Source: Pseudoxanthomonas sp. PXM01
GTDB lineage: Bacteria > Pseudomonadota > Gammaproteobacteria > Xanthomonadales > Xanthomonadaceae
Direction: 5' to 3'
Assembly: GCF_014851815.1 (NCBI RefSeq)
Contig: NZ_JACVAJ010000001.1
Coordinates: 930,001 to 994,000, forward strand
Length of the DNA: 64,000 nt
Part shown: positions 20,733 to 30,332 of the stretch, piece by piece
How positions within the stretch are numbered: position 1 is the first letter of the stretch
Layout of the letters: each line of letters opens with the position of its first letter
The notes under the pieces: generated by a model
Databases searched by the model: none
What the model saw: only the letters and a program-made list of their open reading frames with translations
Told to the model about the DNA's origin: nothing
Position numbers and translations under genes: made by a program

Positions 20733-22493
20733 TCATCCGATATCGCGCAGCAGCTGCAGCGCTTCGTCGCGCGCGATGGCGTCGTTGCCGGCCACAACCT
20801 CGTTCAGCAGATCGCGGGCGGTCGCTACATCGCCCAGGTCGAGGTAGGCCACGGCCAGTTCCAGCCGATCGCGTCCCGCGGGTGCCTGCGGCGCCGGCTG
20901 CGGTGTCACCGCGGCGGCTGCGCCGCCTCCGGCATGCCACGTGGGACCCGGCGCCGGTGCCGGTTTCGGCGTGGGCTTGGGTGCCACCGCCGCGGGCGGC
21001 ACGATGACTGCGGGCTCCAGCACGGGGCTCGGGGCTGGCGCGGGGTCCTTCTCCGCGGTTGCCGCCTGCGGCATCACCGCCGCGAGTTCGGCCGCCCGGC
21101 TGTCCGCCGGGGCCTTGCCGAACACCGGGTTGCGCGGCACCGGGGCCGGCGACAGGCGCTGGCGCCGCTGCGCGAACCCCCAAGCCAGCGCGCCGACGAA
21201 CAGCAGGCCGAAACCCGCCCACGCCCACACCGGCACGCCACCGTCGCTGCCATTGCTCTGCGCCAGCCGCTGCTGTGCGGCGGCGAGGTCGCTGTCCTTC
21301 ATGGCCAGCAGCTTCTCCTGCTGCGCCTTCAGCTTCTCCAGGTCCGCGACCTGCGAGCGCAGTTCCTGCACTTCGGCTTCGCGCGCGGCCAGGTCTTCCT
21401 TCGACTGCTGCAACTGTTCGTTCGCCAACATCTCGCCCTCACCGCCGGCGCTGACGCCGGACTGCGTTCCAGAACCCGACGTGCTCGTCGCCGCGGGTGC
21501 GATTTCCAACCGTGCGTCCGCGACCGCCGGTGCACGCGCCGGTGCAGCCGGCAGCGGGCGTGCCGCCGGCTCGACCACGGCCGCCGGCTGCGGGATCGGC
21601 GCACGCGCGCTCCGCCATTCGGCGATCTGGCTGCGCACCAGGGCAGCGGCTTCGCTCTCGAGGATCGTCTGCGCCTCGGCCGCTTCCGGCACACGCAACA
21701 CCGCGCCCTGCTTCAGCAGATTGAGGTTGCCGTTGATGAAGGCCTCGGGGTTGGCGCGCAGCAGCGCCACCATCGCCTGGTCCAGCGTGTAGCCCTGCTC
21801 GCGCGCCAGCGGCGCGGCGATCTGCGACAAGGCCTGTCCGCGTCGTACAGGCGCCAGCGTACCGCCCGGCACGACGGAAGGCGTTTGCGTCGCCGCCACG
21901 GCGGGCGTCGGGGCCGGCGCAGGACGCGCCGGGGGCGCTTCCGGCGGCGCCTGTGCCGCGGGGGCCGGTTCCGGCGACGCGGCGACGGCCGGCTCGACCG
22001 GGCGGCTGATGGTGTCGCTCGGCGCGGCCGTCGGCGCATCGATCACCGGCTGCCCGGCGGCCGCCAGCGTGCCCGGCGCACTGACCAGCGCCGAGTACTC
22101 GCGGACCAGCCGGCCCTGGCCCCAGTCCACTTCGATCAGGAAGTTCACCGCCGGCACGTCGACCGGCGTGCGGCTGGTGACGCGCACGACCGGGCGGCCG
22201 GCATCGTCCAGCGCGACCGCGAAATCCAGCTCGTTCACCAGGCCCTGCGGGCGCGGCAGGCCGACACGCTCGAACGTCACCGGCGACGCCAGCCGCGCGC
22301 GCAGTTGCTCGAGCTCGCCCGGCTCGCTGGAAATGATCGGAATCTCGGCCAGCAGCGGCTGGCCGGGTTGCGATTTGACCCTGATCTCCCCCAGGCCGAG
22401 CGCCAGGGCGACGTTGCTCAGCAACGCCAGCCCCAGCCCGAACATGCCGGCCAGGCGGAGTCTTGCCGTCCGAGGTCTGTGCTTCGGTTTCAC
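20733..22493 (-). CDS. fimV: FimV/HubP-like polar assembly protein, short form
   Basis: Inner-membrane protein that recruits polar machinery and supports type IV pili in relatives. A signal segment (residues ~13-32) is followed by the FimV N-terminal domain (LGLGEIRVKSQPGQPLLAEI), a Pro/Ala-rich linker, a LysM-like domain at ~215-270, a coiled coil near 375-410, one membrane helix at ~418-438 and a C-terminal TPR-like FimV domain at ~535-586. The start is GTG at 22493. At 586 residues it is much shorter than P. aeruginosa FimV (over 900), mainly in the acidic cytoplasmic region. Confidence 0.9.
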   Translation of the reverse strand: MKPKHRPRTARLRLAGMFGLGLALLSNVALALGLGEIRVKSQPGQPLLAEIPIISSEPGELEQLRARLASPVTFERVGLPRPQGLVNELDFAVALDDAGRPVVRVTSRTPVDVPAVNFLIEVDWGQGRLVREYSALVSAPGTLAAAGQPVIDAPTAAPSDTISRPVEPAVAASPEPAPAAQAPPEAPPARPAPAPTPAVAATQTPSVVPGGTLAPVRRGQALSQIAAPLAREQGYTLDQAMVALLRANPEAFINGNLNLLKQGAVLRVPEAAEAQTILESEAAALVRSQIAEWRSARAPIPQPAAVVEPAARPLPAAPARAPAVADARLEIAPAATSTSGSGTQSGVSAGGEGEMLANEQLQQSKEDLAAREAEVQELRSQVADLEKLKAQQEKLLAMKDSDLAAAQQRLAQSNGSDGGVPVWAWAGFGLLFVGALAWGFAQRRQRLSPAPVPRNPVFGKAPADSRAAELAAVMPQAATAEKDPAPAPSPVLEPAVIVPPAAVAPKPTPKPAPAPGPTWHAGGGAAAAVTPQPAPQAPAGRDRLELAVAYLDLGDVATARDLLNEVVAGNDAIARDEALQLLRDIG

Positions 22494-22531
22494 GGCCCTT
22501 CCCCAAGTTTCCCGGCCACGACTATAGCCGC

Positions 22532-23557
22532 TCAGCCGTTTTTCGCCACCAGCTCCGCCACCTGCACCGCGTTCAGGGCGGCGCCCTTGCGGATGTTGTC
22601 GGACACGATCCACAGGTTCAGGCCGCGCGGATGCGAGATGTCCTCGCGGATGCGGCCGACGTAGACCGGATCGGTACCGGAGGCATGCGTTACCGGCGTC
22701 GGATACCCACCCGGCGCGCGGTCGTCGACGACTTCCACGCCCGGCGCCGCTTCCAGCAGCGCGCGCGCGTCGGCGGCGGTGACCTTCTCGCGCGTCTCGA
22801 TGGCGACGGCTTCAGAGTGACCGTAGAACACCGGCACGCGCACCGCGGTGGGGTTCACCTGGATGCTGTCGTCGCCGAGGATCTTGCGGGTTTCCCACAC
22901 CAGCTTCATTTCTTCCTTGGTGAAGCCGTTGTCGAGGAAGTCGTCGATCTGCGGGATCAGGTTGAAGGCGATCTGCACCGGGAAGCGCTGCGGATCCGGA
23001 TCCTGGAAATTCAGCAGCGCGCCGGTCTGGCGGCCGAGTTCCTCCAGCGCCGACCGGCCTGCGCCGGATACCGACTGATAGGTCGCCACGTTGATGCGTT
23101 CGATGCCGTACTTGCGGTGCAGCGGCGCCAGCGCCACCAGCATCTGCATGGTCGAGCAGTTCGGATTGGCGATGATGCCGCGCGGACGGTTCTGCACCTG
23201 CTCCGGGTTCACCTCGCTGACCACCAGCGGGATGTCGGCGTCGTAGCGGAAGGCCGAGGAGTTGTCGATGACGACGGCGCCGGCCGCGGCGAACTTCGGC
23301 GCGAACTCCTTGGAGATGCCGCCACCCGCGGAAAACAGGGCGATATCGATGCCGGTCGGATCGAACGTGGCGAGATCCTGCACGGTGATCTTCTCGCCCT
23401 TGAACTCGACGCTGCTGCCGGCGGAGCGCTCGGACGCCAGCGCGACGAGCTTGCCGATCGGGAAGTCGCGCTCGGCGAGGATGGACAGCATGGTTTCGCC
23501 GACGGCGCCGGTGGCGCCCACGACAGCGACGTTGAAGCTACGGTTCTGGTTGCTCAT
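22532..23557 (-). CDS. asd: Aspartate-semialdehyde dehydrogenase
   Basis: Reduces aspartyl phosphate to aspartate semialdehyde, the branch point to lysine, DAP, methionine and threonine. NADP binding is through GATGAVG (residues 14-20). The catalytic Cys134 is in NPNCSTMQM, and a His follows in the substrate domain. The length of 341 residues fits the Gram-negative/Usg-type subgroup. It is directly upstream of fimV in the same direction. Confidence 0.96.
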   Translation of the reverse strand: MSNQNRSFNVAVVGATGAVGETMLSILAERDFPIGKLVALASERSAGSSVEFKGEKITVQDLATFDPTGIDIALFSAGGGISKEFAPKFAAAGAVVIDNSSAFRYDADIPLVVSEVNPEQVQNRPRGIIANPNCSTMQMLVALAPLHRKYGIERINVATYQSVSGAGRSALEELGRQTGALLNFQDPDPQRFPVQIAFNLIPQIDDFLDNGFTKEEMKLVWETRKILGDDSIQVNPTAVRVPVFYGHSEAVAIETREKVTAADARALLEAAPGVEVVDDRAPGGYPTPVTHASGTDPVYVGRIREDISHPRGLNLWIVSDNIRKGAALNAVQVAELVAKNG

Positions 23558-23632
23558 GGATGGGTTTCGCGGATAGAGGGTTGAAGACAGCAGACAGGAG
23601 AAGGCTGTGTTCGGGGAACCTGCGGGCGTGCC

Positions 23633-24670
23633 TCAGGCTCCCTGTCGTTTGGCGGTGATGGTTTTGATGGTGGCGGCGGCCAGCACGTCCGGGTTCACCG
23701 GCGTCGGCGGGTTGCCCGCATCCGGCCCTTCGCCCAGCGCGGCGATCAGGTTGTCCACCGCCAGCGACACCATCGCGCGGCGCGTGGCCAGGCTCGCGCT
23801 GGCGATATGCGGGGTCAGCACCACGTTGCGCAGCGCCAGCAGTTCCGGACGCACGGCGGGTTCGCCCTCGTAGACGTCCAGGCCCGCCGCGGCGAGACGG
23901 CCATTCGCGAGCGCATCGGCCAGCGCGATCTCATCGACGATGCCGCCGCGGGCGATGTTCACCAGCGTGGCGGTCGGCTTCATCTTCGCCAGCGCGGCGG
24001 CATCGACCAGGTGATGCACCTGCGGCGAGTACGGCAGCACCAGCACCACGTGATCGGCCTGCGCGAACACCTCGTCGAAGCCGGCATAGCGCGCGCCGCA
24101 CTCCTGCTCCACCGCGTCCGGCAACCGGCTGCGGTTGTGGTACAGCACGCGCATGTCGAAACCGCGCGCGCGGCGCGCGATGCCCTGCCCGATCCGGCCC
24201 ATGCCGACGATGCCCAGCGTGCTGCCGTGCAGGTCGGCGCCCAGCAGCGTGCTGAACGACCACTGCTGCCACTGGCCCTCGCGCAGCCAGCGCTCGGCTT
24301 CGGTCACACGACGGGCCGTCGCCATCAGCAGCGCGAAACCGAAGTCCGCCGTCGTCTCGGTCAACACGTCCGGTGTGTTGGTGGCGACGATGCCGGCCTG
24401 CGTCAACGCGGCGACATCGAGGTTGTTGTAGCCCACGCCGACGTTGGCGATGGCACGCAGCGACGCGGCAGCGGCGATCTCCCGCGCGCCGATGCGCTCA
24501 TTCAGCGTAATGAGCGCACCCGCGCATTCGCGCAGGGCGTCGGCGATGGCTTGCGGCGAGTGCTCGGTGACCTCGCCCGTCGAGCGCACGTCGAAATGCG
24601 CCGCCAGCCGTCCGACGATGTCGTCGAACAGCGGCTGCGACACCCAGACGCGCGGTCGCGACTCAGCCAT
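23633..24670 (-). CDS. 2-hydroxyacid dehydrogenase (glyoxylate/2-ketogluconate reductase-like)
   Basis: NAD(P)-dependent D-2-hydroxyacid dehydrogenase of about 345 residues. The Rossmann motif [15 protein letters not shown] lies near residues 160-175. The catalytic Arg is in the [10 protein letters not shown] segment and the catalytic His in the LTPHIASAS segment near 290. It resembles GhrB/TkrA reductases of glyoxylate or 2-ketogluconate. The start ATG at 24670 overlaps the aroC stop by eight bases; an ATG at 24688 is also in frame. The exact substrate is not determined by sequence. Confidence 0.85.
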   Translation of the reverse strand: MAESRPRVWVSQPLFDDIVGRLAAHFDVRSTGEVTEHSPQAIADALRECAGALITLNERIGAREIAAAASLRAIANVGVGYNNLDVAALTQAGIVATNTPDVLTETTADFGFALLMATARRVTEAERWLREGQWQQWSFSTLLGADLHGSTLGIVGMGRIGQGIARRARGFDMRVLYHNRSRLPDAVEQECGARYAGFDEVFAQADHVVLVLPYSPQVHHLVDAAALAKMKPTATLVNIARGGIVDEIALADALANGRLAAAGLDVYEGEPAVRPELLALRNVVLTPHIASASLATRRAMVSLAVDNLIAALGEGPDAGNPPTPVNPDVLAAATIKTITAKRQGA

Positions 24671-25766
24671 CGACACGGCCGGGAACATGCGGCGGCACTT
24701 CGCCTACATCGCCGCACTGCGCGCGATGGCGCAGCGCCTGGTCCATCAGCACCAGCGCCATCATCGCCTCAGCGATAGGGGTCGCGCGGATGCCGACGCA
24801 GGGATCGTGGCGGCCGGTGGTGATGACGTCGACGGTGTTGCCGTCCACGTCCACCGTCGCGCCCGGCAGGCGCAGGCTGGAGGTCGGCTTCAGCACGATG
24901 GAGGCCGTGACCTGCTGCCCGGTGGAGATGCCGCCGAGGATGCCGCCGGCATGATTGGACAGGAAGCCGTCCGGCGTCATCAGGTCGCGGTGTTCGGTGC
25001 CCTTCTGGGTGACCGCCGCGAAGCCGTCGCCGATCTCCACGCCCTTCACCGCATTGATGCTCATCAGCGCGGCGGCGAGGTCGCCGTCGAGCTTGCCGTA
25101 GATCGGTTCGCCCCAGCCGGCCGGCACGCCGTCGGCGACGACATTGACGCGCGCACCGACGGAATCGCCCGACTTGCGCAGCGCGTCCATGTAAGTTTCC
25201 AGGGCCGGCACCTGCTCCGCGCACGGCCAGAAGAACGGGTTGTCTTCCACCGCGCTCCAGTCGAATCCTTCCGGCGTGATCGGGCCCAGCTGCGACAGAT
25301 AACCGCGAACGATCACGCCATGGCGCTGCTGCAGCCACTTCTTGGCGATCACGCCGGCGGCCACGCGCATGGTGGTCTCGCGCGCGGACGAGCGCCCGCC
25401 GCCGCGCGGATCGCGGATGCCGTACTTCTGCCAGTAGGTGTAGTCGGCATGGCCGGGGCGGAACTGCCGCGCGATATCGGCGTAGTCCTTGCTGCGCTGG
25501 TCGGTGTTGCGGATCAGCAGCGCGATCGGCGTGCCGGTGGTGCGGCCTTCGTACACGCCACTGAGGATCTCGACCTCGTCGGCCTCGCGGCGCGCGGACG
25601 TGTGCCGCGACTTGCCGGTGGCGCGGCGCTCCAGGTCGTGGCGGAACGCCTCGGGCGCGATCTCCAGGCCCGGCGGACAGCCATCCACGACGCAGCCGAT
25701 GGCCGGCCCGTGCGATTCGCCGAACGTGGTGACCGTCAGGAGTTTTCCGAAACTGTTGCTGCTCAA
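24663..25766 (-). CDS. aroC: Chorismate synthase
   Basis: Last step of the shikimate pathway, an FMN-dependent elimination from EPSP. The family signatures are clear: [14 protein letters not shown] near residue 17, [14 protein letters not shown] near 125 and [16 protein letters not shown] near the C-terminus. The length of 367 residues is normal. It starts [11 protein letters not shown]. The upstream 139-base gap to prmB (25767-25905) contains no gene I can support. Confidence 0.97.
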   Translation of the reverse strand: MSSNSFGKLLTVTTFGESHGPAIGCVVDGCPPGLEIAPEAFRHDLERRATGKSRHTSARREADEVEILSGVYEGRTTGTPIALLIRNTDQRSKDYADIARQFRPGHADYTYWQKYGIRDPRGGGRSSARETTMRVAAGVIAKKWLQQRHGVIVRGYLSQLGPITPEGFDWSAVEDNPFFWPCAEQVPALETYMDALRKSGDSVGARVNVVADGVPAGWGEPIYGKLDGDLAAALMSINAVKGVEIGDGFAAVTQKGTEHRDLMTPDGFLSNHAGGILGGISTGQQVTASIVLKPTSSLRLPGATVDVDGNTVDVITTGRHDPCVGIRATPIAEAMMALVLMDQALRHRAQCGDVGEVPPHVPGRVDG

Positions 25767-25905
25767 GCGCCGCTCCGCGGGTGGAACTACCGGTGCCGGG
25801 TCTTGGAGGATCGCATACCGGCCGCCCTATTGTGCAGTGCGCCAACGTCCGCCGCGACGGTTGCAGTCGCAACCGCCGCCGACATCGCGCACGACGGGCG
25901 CGGCC

Positions 25906-26835
25906 TTATTTTCGCGCGGCGGCGAGTGCGGTGATGTGCGCGTTGTGGCGGATCAGTTCGGCGCATTCGACCGCGAAGATGCCCATCTGCCCGACCTTGA
26001 ACTCGATCCAGGCGAACTCGACGTCTGGCAGCAGCTTGACCAGCGCGCGCTCGGACTCGCCGACCTCGCAGATCAGCAGGCCGTCCTGGCTCAGGCGCAG
26101 CGGCGCGTCGCGCAGGATCTTCAGCACCAGGTCCAGACCGTCGTCGCCCGCGCGCAGGCCGAGCTCCGGCTCGAAGGAATATTCCTTCGGCAGCGCGTCG
26201 GTTTCGTCGTTGGTGACGTAGGGCGGATTGGTGACGATCAGGTCGTAGTGGCGGCCGGTGAGCCCGGCGAACAGGTCCGACTTGAGGAACTGCACGTTGT
26301 CGGCCAGCAGGCGCGCCTTGTTCTCGGCCGACAGCGCCAGCGCGTCGTCACTGATGTCGACGCCGTCGACCTGCCAGTCCGGGTTGTAGTGGCCCATCGC
26401 GATGGCGATGCAGCCCGAGCCCGTGCACAGGTCCAGCGCGCGGTTGACCTCGCGGCCGCCCAGCCACGGCTCGAACCCGGCCTCGATCAGCTCGGCGATC
26501 GGCGAACGCGGCACCAGCGCGCGGGCGTCGCTCTTGAAGCTCAGGCCGGCGAACCAGGCCTCGCCGGTCAGGTAGGCGACCGGGATGCGCTCGTTGACGC
26601 GGCGCTCGAACAGCGCCAGCACCTGCGCCTTCTCGGCGCCGGTTACACGCGCCTGGCCATAAGCCGGGCCGAGGTCCGGCGGCAGGTGCAGCGTGTGCAG
26701 GACCAGGTGCGAGGCCTCGTCCAGCGCGTTGTCGTAGCTGTGGCCAAAGGTCAGGCCCGCCCCGTTGAAGCGGCTGGCGCCGTAGCGGATCAGGTCGATG
26801 ATGGTGTGCAGCTCGGCGGCGACGTCGGCGGTCAT
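25906..26835 (-). CDS. prmB: Ribosomal protein uL3 glutamine N5-methyltransferase
   Basis: SAM-dependent methyltransferase that modifies a Gln of ribosomal protein L3. It has the DLCTGSGCIAIAM motif I for SAM near residue 145 and the catalytic NPPY (TNPPYVTND) near 210. The N-terminal helical domain is typical of PrmB rather than PrmC. The start MTADVAAEL at 26835 gives 309 residues. The open frame reaches 27507, but that stretch is antisense to the sco gene and has no family sequence. Confidence 0.95.
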   Translation of the reverse strand: MTADVAAELHTIIDLIRYGASRFNGAGLTFGHSYDNALDEASHLVLHTLHLPPDLGPAYGQARVTGAEKAQVLALFERRVNERIPVAYLTGEAWFAGLSFKSDARALVPRSPIAELIEAGFEPWLGGREVNRALDLCTGSGCIAIAMGHYNPDWQVDGVDISDDALALSAENKARLLADNVQFLKSDLFAGLTGRHYDLIVTNPPYVTNDETDALPKEYSFEPELGLRAGDDGLDLVLKILRDAPLRLSQDGLLICEVGESERALVKLLPDVEFAWIEFKVGQMGIFAVECAELIRHNAHITALAAARK

Positions 26836-26875
26836 GGCAAGGCTTGTGAAGACGCCGGAACGGCGAGGGCCGCCG

Positions 26876-26881
26876 ATTATA
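26876..26881 (-). promoter_or_regulatory. -10 element of prmB promoter
   Basis: On the minus strand GCCCCTATAATCGG contains a perfect TATAAT, 41 bases before the prmB ATG, in the 138-base divergent gap with the sco gene. No clear -35 is present. On the plus strand TATCAT at 26895-26900 could serve sco. Confidence 0.5.
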
Positions 26882-26973
26882 GGGGCTGCCCCGGTATCAT
26901 GGCGGCCTTCCCGCCGCGCCCATGCGGCCCCGGCCCGCTCGCCGTGCCCTCCTTTTCGTGGGAATTCCAACGC

Positions 26974-27627
26974 ATGTTCAACAAGAAGATCGGCCTCATC
27001 CTCGTCCTGGCGCTGGCCGCCGGGCTGGGCCTGCTGGCCGCGCAGAAGTTCTTCGGCCCGGTCACGCCCGCCACGCAGTGGCCGGCCACCCAGACCGTCA
27101 CCCTGTTCCCGCAGGCGCGCCCGCTGCCGCCGTTCTCGCTGCGCCAGTCCGACGGCACCCAACTGGCCGACGGCGAACTGAAAGGCCACTGGACGCTGGT
27201 CTTCCTCGGCTTCACCTTCTGCCCCGACGTCTGCCCGACCACGCTGGCCGAACTGGCGCAGGCGCAGAACCAGTGGAAGGACCTGCCCGACTCCACCCGC
27301 CCGCGCGTGCTGTTCGTGTCGGTGGATCCGGAGCGCGACACGCCAACCCGCATCGGCGAGTACGCGCATGCCTTCCACGCCGACACGATGGCGGCCACGG
27401 CCGACGTCCCGACGCTGGAGAACTTCGCCAAGTCGCTGGGCTTCGTCTTCATGAAGGTGGAAGGCGACAGCTTCGAGCAGAACCCGAACGACTACAGCAT
27501 GGACCACTCCTCGGCGATCGGCGTGCTCGACCCGCAGGGCCGCCTGGCTGGCCTGATCCGCCCGCCGTTCCAGCCGAAGGCGATCGCCGCCGACCTGCGC
27601 GCGTTGACCGAGGCGTCCTCGAAATGA
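26974..27627 (+). CDS. Sco1/SenC-family copper chaperone
   Basis: Membrane-anchored thioredoxin-fold protein that delivers copper to the CuA site of cytochrome oxidase or acts in redox defence. An N-terminal membrane anchor (residues ~5-23) is followed by the copper-binding Cys83-x3-Cys87 (FCPDVCP) and His178 (SMDHSS), all three metal ligands. The length of 217 residues is usual. Its stop overlaps the psd start (ATGA), so the two form an operon. Confidence 0.92.
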   Translation: MFNKKIGLILVLALAAGLGLLAAQKFFGPVTPATQWPATQTVTLFPQARPLPPFSLRQSDGTQLADGELKGHWTLVFLGFTFCPDVCPTTLAELAQAQNQWKDLPDSTRPRVLFVSVDPERDTPTRIGEYAHAFHADTMAATADVPTLENFAKSLGFVFMKVEGDSFEQNPNDYSMDHSSAIGVLDPQGRLAGLIRPPFQPKAIAADLRALTEASSK

Positions 27628-28466
27628 GCCTGCTGACCTCGCTGACCTACGTCCTGCCGCACCGCTTCCTGTCGTCGCTGGCGCGCCGGCTGGCTTATTC
27701 GACCTCGCCGGGTACCAGCCGCTGGCTGATCGATACGGTGACGAAGAAGTTCAATGTCGACCTCGGCGAGGCTGCGAATCCCGATCCGCGCTCCTACCCC
27801 AGTTTCAATGCCTTCTTCACCCGCGCGCTGAAGCCCGGCGCCCGCGTCACCGACGCGGACCCGCGCGCGCTGCTGATGCCGGCCGATGGCCATATCAGCC
27901 AGTGCGGCCCCATCGAGGACGGCCGCATCTTCCAGGCCAAGGGGCAGTCGTTCACCGCCGCCGAACTGCTGGGCGATGCCGAGGCCGCGAAGCCGTTCCA
28001 CAACGGCCTTTTCGCGACGGTGTATCTGTCGCCGCGCGACTACCACCGCGTGCACATGCCGTGGACCGGCACGCTGCGCGAGACCGTGCACGTGCCCGGC
28101 CGCCTCTTCAGTGTGGGCACCGACGCCGTGGCCAACGTGCCGCGCCTGTTCGCGCGCAACGAACGCCTGGTCTGCCACTTCGACACCGACTTCGGCCCGA
28201 TGGTCTCGGTCATGGTCGGCGCGCTGCTGGTATCCGGTGTGGAGACGGTGTGGAGCGGTGAGGAGATTCCCGCTTACGGCACCGCGATCACCCGCAAGGA
28301 CTACCGCGGCAAGGGCATCACGCTGGAGCGGTTCGCGGAAATGGCACGCTTCAATTACGGATCGACCGTGATCGTGCTGCTGCCGCCGGACGTGGCGACG
28401 TTGTCGCCGGAGCTGACGTCGGAATCGCCGGTGCGGTTGGGTCAGCGACTGGCGACGCTGGGCTGA
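27624..28466 (+). CDS. psd: Phosphatidylserine decarboxylase proenzyme
   Basis: Makes phosphatidylethanolamine at the inner membrane. The proenzyme cleaves itself at the GST site; here it reads YGST with Ser247, giving a beta chain of 246 residues and a small pyruvoyl alpha chain of 34. The Asp and His of the autocleavage triad are in MPADGHISQ near residue 90 and HRVHMPW near 147. The protein has 280 residues. The end overlaps the convergent M50 gene by 25 bases. Confidence 0.96.
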   Translation: MSLLTSLTYVLPHRFLSSLARRLAYSTSPGTSRWLIDTVTKKFNVDLGEAANPDPRSYPSFNAFFTRALKPGARVTDADPRALLMPADGHISQCGPIEDGRIFQAKGQSFTAAELLGDAEAAKPFHNGLFATVYLSPRDYHRVHMPWTGTLRETVHVPGRLFSVGTDAVANVPRLFARNERLVCHFDTDFGPMVSVMVGALLVSGVETVWSGEEIPAYGTAITRKDYRGKGITLERFAEMARFNYGSTVIVLLPPDVATLSPELTSESPVRLGQRLATLG

Positions 28467-29644
28467 ATCAGCTGGACGACGTCGTCGGGCGTCGGATCAA
28501 GCAGTCCTTCGATATGCGCGGCGATCCGGTCTTCGCTCTCGTGCAGGGCGAGATCGAGACTGGTCTGCGCCGCCGCACGCGCCAACGCGAGATGCGCCAC
28601 ACAACCGGCGCGGTCGCCGTCCAGCGCGCAGGCAAGCGCGGCGAACCGGTGCGACAGGTGCGGCGCGCGCCAGTGCATTTCACGTCCAAGCGGCAACGCC
28701 AGAAGCGCTCGTGCGTCACGCTGGATCAAGGCGCGGGAGAACGTTGATTCCACCTTCAGCCAAGCGAGGATCCATTTGAAGCCCGGCTGCTCTTCAGGAG
28801 GAACGTGAGCCATCACTTCCGTGGTAGTCCTGTCGACCTCCTCGACGACCGCCCAATCGCCGACGTTCTGCGATGCCTTCAGCCGTGTCCACGCGACCAG
28901 CAGCACGCCTCCCGGGCCCAGCGACTCGATCTGGCGCAGCAGCGGACCGGGTATCCGCTCCGCGGTGACGCCCCACACCGACAAGGAGGTGAACTTGAGC
29001 ACGCTGACCTCACGCGCGCCCTCCGACCACACATGCCGCCATTGCAGCCACTGCCATCCGTCGCTGACATGGTGTCGTCCCCAGAAGGGAACAAGGTTGG
29101 CGAGGAAGCACCCCAGATTGATCAGCAGGAAGGCGGTCATGTAGTTCGACCAGGGCGAAGCACCCCACACCGCGGGAGGTAGGCACACCAGGCTCGCCAC
29201 GAGATTTGCCAGCGGTCCACCGAGCATCAGCCAGAGCATGGCGGGCTTTAGCGGCCGTGACGGGTCGGGGACCGAATTGACCAAGCCCCCCACGCCTTTG
29301 GGTGGCGACGCGAGCCGCCAACGAAATCCCCGGCTCAACGGCATGATATTCAGCAGCCAGACGTGAATCTCGATCACGCGCATGCCGTGCCAGCGTGCCG
29401 CCAGTGCATGGCCGGCCTCGTGGATGGCAGTGGCCGGCACGACCATCATCAGGCACGTCAAGAGGGGGAGCGGATGCGAACTCGGCAACGCACCAGCGGC
29501 CACAAGCAGCGCTGCGATCCCGACCACCAGCGCCAACGCGCGCAAGGCGCCGTTGAGCAAACGCCCTCCGATCCATCGTGGCAATCCGTCCGACCATAGG
29601 CGCGACGGCACGGGAGCGTCGACGTCCACGTCTTCCCTGATCAT
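28442..29644 (-). CDS. M50-like membrane metallopeptidase of unknown role
   Basis: A 400-residue membrane protein with the zinc motif HEAGH at residues 75-79 in a hydrophobic segment and a GGPLAN segment near 155, both typical of site-2-protease-like M50 peptidases. A candidate for the second metal motif is NLVPF followed by SDGWQWL near 190-205, which has a longer spacing than the usual N-x2-P-x4-DG. About five membrane helices fill residues 1-185. The C-terminal ~200 residues are soluble and I do not recognise them. The gene is coupled to the lysoplasmalogenase gene upstream (ATGA overlap) and overlaps psd convergently. The substrate is unknown. Confidence 0.75.
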   Translation of the reverse strand: MIREDVDVDAPVPSRLWSDGLPRWIGGRLLNGALRALALVVGIAALLVAAGALPSSHPLPLLTCLMMVVPATAIHEAGHALAARWHGMRVIEIHVWLLNIMPLSRGFRWRLASPPKGVGGLVNSVPDPSRPLKPAMLWLMLGGPLANLVASLVCLPPAVWGASPWSNYMTAFLLINLGCFLANLVPFWGRHHVSDGWQWLQWRHVWSEGAREVSVLKFTSLSVWGVTAERIPGPLLRQIESLGPGGVLLVAWTRLKASQNVGDWAVVEEVDRTTTEVMAHVPPEEQPGFKWILAWLKVESTFSRALIQRDARALLALPLGREMHWRAPHLSHRFAALACALDGDRAGCVAHLALARAAAQTSLDLALHESEDRIAAHIEGLLDPTPDDVVQLIQPSVASR

Positions 29645-30324
29645 GATCTTTCCCGGGCTGACACCCGCTCATCGCCAACCGAACGCGCGATGCACCACTG
29701 CGCGATCCAGTAAGTCGTCAGCACCCAAACACTCGCCATCGGGATCGACGCACTGAAGCGATCCAGCGCCAGCAGCGCATCGGATGCGACGAAGAACGCG
29801 CCACCGATCGCCGCGACGCATGTCGCACGACCCGGATGTTCCCGCCATACGCTTGCCGCCTGCGCGGCCATCCCGGCCAGCGCGATGACGTAGACGATCA
29901 CCGGCACCTTCAATTCACCCGGCAGTCCTGGCCACAACCGCGCAAACACCAGCGCCGCGACCACCGCATAGGCGAGCAGCGGCCAACGTACGCGCCACCA
30001 TCCACCACGCTGCCGCAGCGCGACCAGGTAGGCGATGTGCGCCAGCAGGAAGCTGCCTAGGCCGAACACGAAGCCATCGAACGGGAGCATCAGGAATACA
30101 TCGCCCAACGTGGACAACAGCAGGCCGATCACGCTCAGGCGCCGGTAGCCTGCCGGCTCGGCCGACGACAGCCGGAGCGCCATCGCCAGGATCAACAGCG
30201 TCGTCAGCGGCTTGAAGACATAGTGCAGCGCAAGCAGGCCGGCGATTTCCGCGCCGACGATCGCCAGCGCTGCATTGGCGACGATCGCGATAGTCCAGAG
30301 ATGTCGGCTGCCGTCCATGGCCAT
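29641..30324 (-). CDS. YhhN/TMEM86-family lysoplasmalogenase
   Basis: Eight-helix membrane protein of 227 residues. The family segment LLSTLGDVFLMLP (near 70) and the late ASDALLALDRF segment carry the two conserved aspartates. TMEM86-type enzymes hydrolyse lysoplasmalogens; the bacterial substrate is less certain. The ATG at 30324 has a GGAAGTAGGG stretch upstream; the ATG at 30318 is also possible. It lies 8 bases after mltD and overlaps the M50 gene. Confidence 0.82.
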   Translation of the reverse strand: MAMDGSRHLWTIAIVANAALAIVGAEIAGLLALHYVFKPLTTLLILAMALRLSSAEPAGYRRLSVIGLLLSTLGDVFLMLPFDGFVFGLGSFLLAHIAYLVALRQRGGWWRVRWPLLAYAVVAALVFARLWPGLPGELKVPVIVYVIALAGMAAQAASVWREHPGRATCVAAIGGAFFVASDALLALDRFSASIPMASVWVLTTYWIAQWCIARSVGDERVSARERS

Positions 30325-30332
30325 GATTCGCC

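Noticed and set aside
26836-27507. Longer open frame upstream of prmB
   Set aside because: It runs antisense to the sco gene and lacks PrmB sequence. The start at 26835 gives the full family length.
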